From: Karalla daura
Taxonomy: Eukaryota > Chordata > Actinopteri > Chaetodontiformes > Leiognathidae
Direction: 5' to 3'
Assembly: GCA_029224185.1 (NCBI GenBank)
Contig: CM055205.1
Span: 5,062,087-5,126,086, forward strand
Length of the DNA stretch: 64,000 nucleotides
Below are positions 23,943-35,900 of the stretch, piece after piece; position 1 is the stretch's first letter; each line of letters opens with the position of its first letter. A program made the position numbers and the translations under genes. A model generated the notes under the pieces. That model was given only the letters and a program-made list of their open reading frames with translations, was not told where the DNA came from and ran no database searches.

Positions 23943-26900
23943 AAGTGAGGGTGGAAGGCAAGTTCCTCCGGAGAAGGAGAGAGAGAGAGAAAAAAAAAAA
24001 AGGCGAGTCATGAGTCATTTCTCAAAACACAGCGTGTCGTGTGTCCTGCTGAATTGCTCCGCTGTCTATTAAGGAAAAGAGGCTGTTTCAGCTGGGTCTG
24101 TGACGAATGACGTTTCCTTGTGCCATTTTTACATGCCCTGCCTGGAAATAAACTGTGCATTTTGGCTAATGGAAGACGGAAAGCTTTACGATGTAGAATA
24201 TTACATAAAATATTGCATGCACTTTGTTGTGGTGGTAAATGTAGGCTATGAGTTCGCCTTGAATACACCTGTATTAAAAGCAAAGAGACGAACAGGCAGA
24301 GAACCAAGGGTCTAGTGGCCTGTTAAGTGCCCTGTAATCAAGCCTCGGTAAAGGCACGCCACTCAGGGACAGTCTGACCTTGTGGACTGGCAGCGTGTCG
24401 TTTTCACACAGACGGAGGCGTCTTTATAAAGCTGATGTGGGGCAGCGTCTGGAGAACTCAGAGGTTGCTGCCCAGGTCATTTTCTTTCAGTTCCAGCTCC
24501 ATTCTAACCACACCGCATACTAGGGTGGGGGGCCTAATTCGCAAGTGAAGGAGACGATCATCCGCTGCATCGTTTTAACAAGGACACCTCATGACTTAGA
24601 AGACACGATGTGTCACATGCGCAACTGACAATGTGTTGAATAATGGAATAAATGTGACTCTCCATGTTCACAGCTTCCCAACTCCCGCTTCTTTATTATT
24701 CTTCATTCAGTTCTTCTTCTTGTTAATGTCATTACATTAAAGAAAGGAGAGACATTAAAAAAAACAATCTGTTGAGGATGTTTATTTGAGTGTGGTGGGT
24801 CTATTCCCCTTTGAGAGCGGGACGTTTCTACCAGCACCCAGGGCACCGCTACCCATCTCACACACCGGCACGTGAGTGTGAATGCGCGGAAAGCTGCGCG
24901 CGACTTCCTACCCGGGGGCCCGCGGGACCTGCGCCATCACGTTCAAATTAGACACGGTAAGTTGCAATTAGGGTGTGATTTAAAGCACTGCCAATTATAC
25001 CCCGACTGAAACGCCGCATCCTGGTGACCTTGTTTATCTCCAAATCCGATGAAAGAGGAGTGCTTTCTTTCATGAACGCAGAGAACAAACAGCCCAAGTT
25101 CAGATATATATTTTTTTTACTATTATTATTATTATTATCGTTTCAAGCACGGCATTGAAGCGGGGTGCTCAAGTCGTCTGGTGGCCATGAGTTTTCTTAT
25201 TTGCAGTCCCGCGGGCTCCCACAGGAGCTAAAATTAGCGCGGCTCCACCAGAACGGCAGAGAGGAGAGCACGCTCCGGAGCTGATTTGCATACAAAGTCT
25301 TCATTTATGCCAGTTTTGGCTCAGCTTTGCGCGTGTTTGCGGACGACAGACGTCACATCGGCGCGTCCCGGCACACAGTATTTGCCATCAGAGAAGAGAC
25401 CCCCCCCCCCCCCGTCCTCCTCCGAATGGAATTACGGCTCACAAAAGCAGTTTAATCTGGAGGTGGGGCCGACGATAACAACCTAGATTCGATTTTTTTT
25501 TCATCACAGGGTCCGATCGGAGATGATCCTTCCCTGCGTCCCAGAGTCAGGGTTTCCCACTTCCCTGCTGGTCGCGACATGCGCAGTCCTAAAAACAAAG
25601 CGCACGCGACTGGAACACAGAGTTGCTACTTTTAATCGTCTTATAAGACAGTTTTATGAAAATCAGTGCAAATGCAGCGTACAGTACATCACCACTGCTG
25701 CCTTCACGTGAACTAGCACATTGTCGCTGATGACAAGGACATGACAGCAGACTCTGAGGACGGGGTGCCAGTGAGGATCAGTAAACCTGCTTATTTTCTG
25801 CCTCCTCGGGTCCTTCACTCTTCCCGTACACACTCTCAGCGAGCGCGCTGACTCCGCCGTGTCCCGTCTCTCCGCTGCGCGCGCCGTGGAATCGCTTGCT
25901 CGTGGCGTGACCGGGGTGGGAAAAAAAAATCTCTTTTCCATCTACTTGTATCGCATTGTGCTCGCGGCGCTCCACGTTTGTGGAAACCTGCGGTCCTGCA
26001 GCGCCTTGCCGCTGTGGCCGTATAAACCGGGATGAAGTCTCGGGAATGAGAAGCGTAAACAAGGTGAGGAAAGGTCAGCACCACAGGGATGTGGAAGGAC
26101 CAGGAAACCCACTGAATGAATACCATGTCAAACTGTTTATTTGATATGTGCCTCACACAGCAGCGAAGCGGTGTTGGATTAACATGTGTTCTATGCTAGC
26201 ATCACTAGCAATGCTAGTACTGGTAGGAGGACTTTTAGACGATGCTGAAAGGTGTAGGGCTAGGGTGTGCACAGTGCAGCATGCCAGGCGAGTGGAAAAC
26301 ACAAATGGCAGGAGTCGAGGTGTGACAGGGAGGGCGCCATCGCTGCGCGGGCCGGGGTGAAGGGGCGAAATGAACCTGGTGATTGAACTTCCTCTAAGCC
26401 GTATTGACAGCTCTGTCCACAGAACGCCAGACTCCCGGGCTTTCACTTGTCTTTGCTCTCCTGTCCGGCCGCTTTCCCTCTCTGGTGCGGGGGGGAAATC
26501 CGCCCCGGCGACTGTCAGCAAATAAGCAGCCATGCGCAAAGTCGCCCAGTGCAACTTTAAATGATAACGCCGCTGCTTTGGTTTGTAGTCCTGTGCCAGT
26601 CATCTGTGCTCGCTGCCTCTCCTTTGTAGTTCCTGCTGAGGTCTGCACACACTCAGCAGAGTTGGAAATACCGGGGCTCATTTTTCTGCCTTCAGAAGAC
26701 GCCTTTTTGCTGTCATTCATCCTTGTAGAATATGAGAAACTACTTCCCCCGCTCCACAGAGACAGATAACCCGTCTCATTAAACAGGAAGCCTTTGTTTG
26801 GTCTGTCCTTAGTCTGATTTAAGTGTGTCCTACTGGAATAATATCATGCCGCGGTATATCCTGAGGATGCACGCTGCCTGCTGACAGGTAGCTACCAACA

Positions 26901-29900
26901 ACAAGTCTTGCGCTACAACAAGGCCTGTTTGTCTGCGTGATCCGAACGGGATCGTCTTCCGCTCCGCGTCTTCGCCACTCCCTTTGACTGAGACTACAAT
27001 AAAACTGGTCGCGGAAGGTTGAAGATTGGGCGATGAGATGGGAGCGTGAGCCGCAGCCAGACGTGTTGCACGTCCCAACGCGCTGCCTGCCGTCTGAGAG
27101 CTGCACTTCTGAGGGGAGGGGCGGCGTTTGCATGGACACAACAAGTTGGGCAGCTGCGAACGTGGCAAGTCACGCTTGCTCCACTGTTCCACACGCTGTC
27201 AGCGGCGCGTGTGTCGCATTGTGCCTTCTGTGTCGCGAGGCGTCCCTGCTAAGACGATGCACCGGGTTACACCGCACCGTTGCCTGCCAGCACAGAGACA
27301 GAAAGGGGTGATAGCTAAGTGTCTGATATATTAGGGGGAATGAGCAATAATCACGAAACAGTTTCTCTAATGATGTTGCGGTAAACAACCAGAGAGCGGG
27401 TCGTGGCGGCCCACCCTCATTGAACTTAAATGTGCGCATGAAATGTGCTGTGTGAGAGAATCGCACCGCCGATGCGCGCTGATACTTTTCAATGGGCGCG
27501 TTTGGCTGCTTTTAGCTCGGCGCTCTGTGACACACCTGCCGGATCAACACCATCCTTCCTGCCGACAGCGGCAGCCTCGGCCAGCCCATCACGGCCGCTG
27601 TGCCTTCCGCGTCTCTTGTGTGTATTATTAATTCATTTCCCCTCGAAGTTTGTTTGTCTCCAGTGGCATTAATAAGTCATAAAGGATGTAATATTATAAT
27701 TTCAGCATACATTTCCCCCTGCGTGTAGAGCCCGGCCGCCATCGAGACAGGAGACTGCAGCTGAGGCCGCTGTTCACGTTTGTGTTTTTTTTCCCTCTCT
27801 TTCTTTTGCCCCCGAAGTGTAGACACCCCATGGGCCCTCATTCACTCGCAGAGTGCATGAGGAGGGCAGCCCCAGGATCAGTCCAGGAGCTGACTGCGTA
27901 ATCAGCTGCTGCCTCATTAAATCAAGAGCTAATACACAAAACAGCGCAGGCCCGAATTCAGCGAGAGCCGCCGCCAACAGCTGACACATTTAGCAAATCC
28001 ACTAAAACTGTCCCCGATCATTGAGGCACGCGGGCCTCCACGGCACAAACAGAGATATAATGCACGGGACGGGACAGCTGTGTCTCGCATCCCACAACAA
28101 AACAGACCGAATATTTCTGCTACAACTAGACCAGACGGAGGCACCTCCAAGTGTTAAATCTTTACTCTCGAACTCTAACAGGATGCTGCCCGCGCCCATG
28201 TTCACCTGAATCCCCCCCTTCCCGGTAGCTTCCATTCCACAGCTGAACTCACACACACACACACACGCATGCAGACAGACACACAGTGTGTTACCTGGGA
28301 GGACCTGGAACAGGTGTCCCTCTGCCACGGACGGCTGACTTGCCCCTCACCGACGGCACCTTGGCGTCCTCCGAGCCGCCGTTCAGGTATGTGAGCTCCT
28401 GCAGCTGGGCCTGTCTGATCTCATCATTGTAATCCTGCACACACAGAGGCATCGTGTTCACGCACACACACACACGCACAGACAGAAAGGAGCAGCGACG
28501 GACTCGCTTTCAATTACACTGTATTAAATTTCCTCCTCTATCTCCAGGGCTGCAGCCCCGGGAATATCTAATTAATGCACTTTACAGTAGAGCCGCGACT
28601 GCTGCTCCCGAGGCAGCGAAACATTTCTGATCTCCCACCGATAAAACCCCGGGACCCCGTTCGCCTTCATCTTCATCTCGATTTTTTTTGGTTTGTTTTC
28701 TTTCCGGCCACCGAACGAATTAAAAGCACGTCATTGACATGGAAACGGGTCTTTGACGGCGAGGCGATGTGGACACCACTGCCACGGTGCGTCCGCTCCG
28801 TCCACACGGCCCGCTTGGGGGCGGGGAGACGCGGCGGGCTGGGGAGGGGCCTGCTGATAATTAATGTCTAGATGTGAATCACCACAGCCCTGAGCCGTGG
28901 AGGGATCATCCATAATGAATGGAGGAAGAGTAAATAAGCCCCACGCCTGTGCCGAGATCCCCCCTCGCTCTCTCTCTCGCTCTCTCTTTATTTTTTTTTT
29001 ATTCCTGTTCCTATTCACCGCTTTCCACCCGTGATGGTACACACGCACGCACACACACGCACGCGCGCGCACTGAATCAAAGGCGCTGCGCACACACTGT
29101 GGCGGTCCTGACAGAATTACAGCGCGAGCAACAGACAAAGAGCGCGGGAGAAGGAGCGGGTCGTCTCCGCCGTGACTCACTGGCTTCACTGCGGACAGGC
29201 TGGGAATGAGCTGGCCGGGGCCAAAGAGCAGCCGAGGAGAGACAGGCAGGCCAGACACTCTGTGTGTGTGTGTGCGTGTGTGTGCGTGGAAGGCAGGCAA
29301 CATACTGGTATGAGAAACTTCTTGATCTCCTCCAGAGCGTGGCCCATCCTGGCGTAGGCCTCGGCGGGCGGGGCGAACACCTCGATCAGCACGTGCAGGT
29401 CCTCGTTCAGGTGGTGGTATTTGGCCTCGCCGCTCTGCCGCAGCTCCTCTTCCTGTCGGCACGCAAGCAGAGAGAGCAGGGGTGGGGGGGGGGGGGACAC
29501 ACGTTAGCATCGTCTCCTCTGTCTAGGAAACGAGCGTGGGCTCGCCGTCGCAGCCGGGGAGCGTCTCGTCTCGTCTTCCTTTGTGCGTTTCGAGGCTTCG
29601 CTGCGGGGAGTTTCGCCGCCGCTGTCACACGATGAGGTCTGATGCGCGGCGGCGGCGGCGGAGATGCGAGAGGAGGACGGGAAATGTTTACGTGGGATCG
29701 TGCAAACTTATACGTCAGCCGACAGGCAACGCGCGCCTGTCACACTCCGCCGACCGCTTTTCACCTTCTCATCTGTGTGGCGAAATGCATCAAGCAGCCC
29801 TGGGAGCCAGGAATACACCTGATTGGGTTCGCTATTGATTTTCTCTTTTTTGGTTTTTTGCCTTTCACCTAAAGAATTCATAATCATCTGGAGGGAGGGG

Positions 29901-32900
29901 AAAAAAAAAGCATCAGCGCGGGGGCAAAAGCAGCTTGTACTTACATTCCAGTCGGTAGGGATTAAAGAGCGCTGGTCAGGAAAATGACTGGAGCGCCAAG
30001 ACCAGCTCGGCACAGCGGCGGGACGGCCTTCGACGTAATCTGGCGGCAGATTGACCAGTTTTGGGATGGCGCGATTGCACATTTCAACCTCGTCACTAAT
30101 TGACAGGTGCCCTCGTTAAAGAGGGGGCCTGGAGGAGAGGGCTCTGAAGCGCTGGACACGCTCCACCTGACAGGCAGGTGATCGCTGCCAGCCGAGGCTC
30201 TCCGAAAAGCAGAGAGACAAATTAAAAGCACAGGTCCAGAGGCCAGGGGGGTTCTCAAAGTCTGCACTCTGCGGCCTGCGCCCGATTTGGTATTCAGGGT
30301 CAGAGGTGCGGAACGATTGGCAACATTCGATCAATGGATTAATGTTGTTCTGCACTCGGACCCGCACTCCAACCGAGGCGCACGGGCCTGNNNNNNNNNN
30401 NNNNNNNNNNNNNNNNNNNNNNNNNNNNNNNNNNNNNNNNNNNNNNNNNNNNNNNNNNNNNNNNNNNNNNNNNNNNNNNNNNNNNNNNNNTTCACATTGG
30501 TCTTTGGTTTTGGCGAGTCACTCCCCAGGTGTCACGTGTGGCACATCTTTTTCCACTCGTCCAGTGTTTTTCCCTGTCACATCTATACGTTTGTTTCCTC
30601 GAGCGAGCCGATATTCACTGCTACGTACGACGGGCTGAGTCGATCCAGGGCGAGCTGTGGTCAGATCACGTCCCGTAATGGAACGTCTAGTCGGACATGA
30701 GTGGAAAATCTCTCTGTAATCACAGGGCAGAATCTGCGAACCCCCCTTCCTTGACTCTCATAATGAAAGGATATCGCCCTCGGGCTAAATCTGACCTCCT
30801 CGCTACAGGAGAAAGTGCAAAATTGCTATTGCAAGCCAGGCATAAATTTTATGAGCGGGGAGACGGAGCGGGATGGCGGCCCTTCAGTCGGCGGTCACCG
30901 GAATATAAATTGATCGTTGGGATACATACATCACATCATAATCGCGAGGCGGAGTGGCTTGGCCACCTCATTTATTCCTCACCTGTATTCCTCAGAGTAG
31001 GAGGGACACGCTGGGATAATTAACAATTCCCTTAATAAACCGGATATTCCAGAGCTAGATGGGCCAGATAGAAGCAGTCCTGAGGAGCTCATATCCCGAC
31101 AAGAGTGACGCCATAAAGCCAATGCAGAGCGCCAGGTGCCGGTGCTTTCGCTGCAGATCTCCACTTTTTCCTTTTTTCTTTTAAACTTTAATCTGATCTC
31201 TATCTCGCTTTTCCTGTAGGGTAACGAAGACCCACTAAAACTAGGTTCTGGCTGAAAGTTAACACAGGATTGTTCGCCAAAGTGCTCCCTCCCGTTCTCA
31301 AGAAGAAGCTAAAAGGTAAAAAAGGTTCTTCTCACTGTCGTTCCATCGGCTCGAACAGGCCTCGTCTAGTTCAGAACTGAGACTTCCAAGCTTTACCCCT
31401 TTCCTCTATGTCAAAACCCAGAGTTAAGAAAAGGCTTTTTGATTTGGTCAGGCGGTGCCCTCTTTCCTCGGACGTGCAGTCCAGTGGTTCAGTTTGCTGA
31501 AAACCACTTTTTGTGAGCTACCATTATGTCTCTCCCTCGCTAAGTCCCCGTACTTTTAGTAACTTTACAGCAACTTGCTACCTCCGCTCTCCCATGTTAC
31601 GTGTCCGTACCCAGTATCGCTCTCTCACATTCATGCCTCCTATGCACAGCACACTCACACATTCAAAACAAATACGCGGGTGTAGAGAGCAGATGTCCGG
31701 GTCAGGGTCGGTCTGGTCGTTGTTTACGATCTAGTTTTAACCTGACCTCATAGCATTAGAAAGGGTATCACCGTGGTACGCCAAAACAATGCCAACCTTT
31801 TCACTTCCTCGCACATCCCAGTATTCTCAAGAAACATGGCCTCCGATGCAGTAAGAACGATGGATGCTAATTTGAATAGTATTTTTTCTTGGCACTGAAA
31901 AGATTCTTCTAGTTTTTTTCAATTCATGCTGCCATTCATTCATTCACGTCCTTCCCTCTATTGGTATTTTGTCTCCATCCAGGGTGTTTTGTTCCGCAGA
32001 GGAAACTGGATGCTTCTTTTGATTTATTCTTTCCCCCTCAAATGTTCAGAAATCTCGGATTCCGCCGGTTGAACAACGCGGCCCCGCCATCTCCTCACAA
32101 TGAGAAGACAATGAGAGGGCCACACATGGTGTCATAAACCCCACCGTTAAAGACCGGCCCAAATCCGCCCGGCGCTGTGAATGCCATCAGGCACGAAAAA
32201 AAAAAAAAAACAGAACCAAAAATCCCCACAAATAGGTGAGGGGGGGAGATTAATGAAAGGGATTAAGACGCTGACAAAAACAACAGAGGGAAACAATACG
32301 AGGGAACAATGGGCAGCAGCCTTAAGACGACTGACTAGACGGTAATACATTGATCGCATTCATACAATGGGACAAAGTGTGAGTCTGTACATTGTTACAA
32401 AATATTGGTAGCTGGATGTTAGGTGCTTATTATTTGGATGTAAGCGTCCCTCGATCCTCAGCGGATAACGGCCTTATAACTTGTTTGCAAGCACACATGC
32501 TTGGTTTATTTGCTCTTTTGGTGGGGCTGGGGGAGGGGGGGGGGGGGGGGGGGGGGGGGTTAGGTATGGGACAGTTCGGGTCAGGACAGTTCCCATACAT
32601 CCGGGCCAATCCTGGCAGGGCGACAGTGAAGGCATTTCTCGCTGTCAGAGCCCCCGGGGCTCGACTGAAGGCGAAACAAAGACGGTGCGAACGTCTCGGC
32701 CACGGGCAAAATGAAGCGGGGAGTACGAGTCCCAGGGAGGAGAACGGATGACTTCATCACGCCGCTAACGAGAAGGGGCGGCGGAGAGGCGGCTGCCTTC
32801 ACATCATCCTGCTCCTGACAGAGGCCCCCCCGACAGCCGCGCAGCCGCAACCACGGGGAGGGTGGAGGATGGCTGGAGGGGGGGGGAAGGCTGCGACCCC

Positions 32901-35900
32901 GACAGCTCGGTGCCTCTCAACCTCTCCGTGCTCGCCTCCATGTCAACACCAGATCAGGGTCCCGCAGCAGCATCTATCTGAGCAGTTAGACCCCCATCCG
33001 TGGCCCTCGGGGCGAAAGGAGCGCAGGACACAGATACCGCGCCGTCTCCGCTATAAATGGAAGCGTCCGAGGCCTGGAGAGCAGGAGACGGGAGGAGCTG
33101 CGGAGCCGCTATGACAACGCAGGCGCGGGTGGAAACGGGAAGTGGGCAGCCAGTCGGAGGAGCAGTCATCCACGCCTCCCTCTCCCTGTGTTTTTTTGTC
33201 TTTCTTCTTTAAAACAAAGGAAGCGGCGCTGATCAGCGCGTACGCGTCAGAAAGCTGTCCGTCATCTGACAAAAGTGGTGGGGGGGGGGGGGGGGGTGAT
33301 CGTTCTCCCAGGTACTGGAGGGGAGTCGCCCCATCAGACGCTATCGATCGCGCTAATCAAAAGGGAACGCAGCGCGTGAGAGCGCCGATCATAGTCTGTA
33401 ACAAATCACGGCCGACAAGCGGAGGCGGGGGGAGAGACACGGACCGGCCCCGCAGAGCAGACTCACCCTGCGTGGACCAGCCCCAGCCTGCAGGCACCTC
33501 TGCACGTCACGGGCGGTGGAGGTGTTGGACCGGGCTTTTCACTGTGCTGCGATTTTAGGTGAACCCAGTCCGAAAAAGATTGTAAAAAGATGTGTGTCAA
33601 GCTGTTGTTTGTTAAGCCCGAGCTGCCAGTCACACGCAGGTGCGGTTGGTCACACGCTTCGAAATGAGGCAGACACGTGCACACACGCAGCAAGCCAAGG
33701 GGGAAAGACAGGAAACGGCTTTACCTATAACATTCAGTGTAATTCTCCTCGGCAAATTGCAATTTCAGTATTTGTTAATTATCGAGAGCAGCTGCTGCTC
33801 ACGCCGACTTTTTTTTTTTTCGAGAATTACAATTTTAATTATAAAGGAAAAAAGTGTGAGAGGTGACGAACCACTATAGTCATTAATTCAATGAATGTGA
33901 AGAGGTGTTTTTGTAGCATGTTGTCATGAATGTTTTTGGTCATTGTGTAAGACCAAACCTGGACGGGCTTCCTGAGTAAATATGCAAACCACAGAGTTTA
34001 CCACATAAAACTGAACTGTAGATCGCAGGCCTCTATGCAAACACACTGGATCTGAAGATGGATTTTCCTCGAATTGGCAGCATTAAAGTATCTCTGAACT
34101 TTAAGGGTCCGATCCGACGTGAGGCTGATGGGAAAGACCTGGAGCGGCGAGCGAGGATGGAATGATGTGGCTGGAAGGGAGCGAGAGAGGAGCCGGGAGA
34201 GCGGGGGGAGGGTGAAGAGAGAAGAGAGTGGAGTGTTACCTTTTCTTTGTCTCTCATGGATCCTTTTCCCAGAATTGACATCTTTGTGAGAGTGTCCTCC
34301 TGTAGCCTCTTTAACGAGTTCCCGCGCGGCCCGAGGAGTTTGCCCACAAAGTTAAACTGCAACAGACAGCGAGAGCACGGATCAGTCACAATCTGTGTGT
34401 TGGAGATAAAGCCTGGAGACATTTCTTGTGTCAGTCACACCTGCCTCAGCCCGCAATGGAAGCTAATGAAAACTTATCAGCAGTTTTTTTCTCCCCCCCC
34501 CCCCCCGTCTGAGCTTTGATGGGATCGGCACAGGAGCGTCACTGAGATGTCACCTTTGCTAGAGGTCTCGTGTTACGTGAAGATGCGGTGTGCCCTCTCA
34601 AGTGGTGTCATAATCGCCCGGCCTGTCCCTTTGAAGTGTGTTTTTCACGGCAGGTTATTCATCATTAACATGACTGATAATTCTGTTTTCCCTCTGCCCA
34701 GCAAAGAGCGGCGTCCAGAGCTCTTCAGACAGGCTCAAACCCTGAACTCGATGAAGCGAGCGAGGGCGGCGATGTTGGATCAGACGGGAGGCAGACAACG
34801 ACACAAACAGGTAACGCAAGCAGGCGTCTCGACATGAAACAGGGCGGCGCGGCGGCGGGCCATGCTGAAAACGATTTGTCGCACTTAAGGACCAAAGGGA
34901 CGCAGAAACGAGTGAGCAAAACAACGGCAACGCCAGAGCCATCCTCAGCCGCTCGAGCAATGCCTCTGAAGATGCTGCGGGGGAATCGTCGGCCCTGCTG
35001 TCGTGCAAACATGTGTTTTACTTTGCCCATTAAAGGTTTCATTTCGGTTCTTCTCCTTCTCCCAAAGCAAACGTCGTCCTCAGGGGCAGCGCAGACATAC
35101 TTCAGAGCACGTGCCTGCTGCTTGGCCCGGGCACGGCCGTCAGCTCCGGAGAATCCTGGGATCCTGCATCCTGGGAGCTGAGCGGCGTCTCCACAGAGTG
35201 GACAGGATGGAGGCGGAGGATAATCCCATTTCTGCAGCACGGGCACAATTCCTGGCTGCTCGCCACTTGCTTTGGGAAGTCGGTCAGTGATTGCGCTCGC
35301 TCGGAGCGTTGTGCACAAAGTCGCGTCTTCCTGAGAGTCCCGTCGGATGGCGGGGAAAGCGGCGGGACAGACGTGGCTCGCGGTCAACTAATTAGCCTTA
35401 AAGAGGAACCCAGAACCTCAAACCGTCAGGCCGCTGCAAGCCAACGATACATGGGAGTAAGAGAAGAAAGGACGTCTGCCACTCGGATCGTACGCTTTAC
35501 TTTCATCACTACGATGGTGGCTCTTATCACGAGGTACCCAGCCATGGCTACCCGATGGATCCAAGGCTCGTTCGTGTGTCTCCTTCCAGAATAATGGATG
35601 AATATCCGACGACTTCAGTCATAGGTGGCGTGCTGCTCAGCCCGTTGGCTCCGTCTCGGTGAAATCACCACTTTACGGACACCGAGTCTGAGTCCTGCTG
35701 CGCCGCATGCCTCTCGATGTTTAAACATGAACCTCCGATGTCGGGCATTATCATAATGCGTTGGTCGGAGCCAGCACGGGGCCCGATCACCTCTGGCATG
35801 TCGCCACCTATCAAAGCCTTCCCGGCACGGATTGCTTCACAGGGTCCCGCCAACCGCTGCGCGTGACCGGGGGCCAGCTCGGGGCCCAGCGCGCTCCCAT

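Larger units (their letters stand above)
23475..28294 (-). other. khdrbs3: khdrbs3 intron 5
   Basis: A 4.8-kb intron. It contains a long (GA)n tract 375 nt upstream of exon 6 (transcript strand TC), a TTA repeat (25120-25138), a C run near 25401 and, just after the exon 5 donor, UG repeats and a UGCAUG. No other gene was recognised. Confidence 0.85.
28435..29305 (-). other. khdrbs3: khdrbs3 intron 4
   Basis: The shortest intron in the window (871 bp). It begins, 18 nt after the exon 4 donor, with a CA repeat on the transcript strand (plus-strand TG at 29261-29287) and ends with a UG-rich stretch before exon 5 (28440-28482). In between there are alternating CA/CG sequences near 29040-29070 and a CT-rich run near 28970. 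No other feature is seen. Confidence 0.9.
29453..34239 (-). other. khdrbs3: khdrbs3 intron 3
   Basis: A 4.8-kb intron with a 100-N gap (30391-30490), an A15 run (about 32200-32214), a 25-nt G run (32535-32559), another G run near 33281 and a CU-rich block on the transcript strand just after the exon 3 donor (34150-34233). No other exon or RNA gene was recognised. Confidence 0.85.

Noticed and set aside
28731..29510. 259-codon minus-strand frame over exon 4 in another reading frame
   Set aside because: Out of frame with the conserved KH sequence; GC-rich composition keeps it open.
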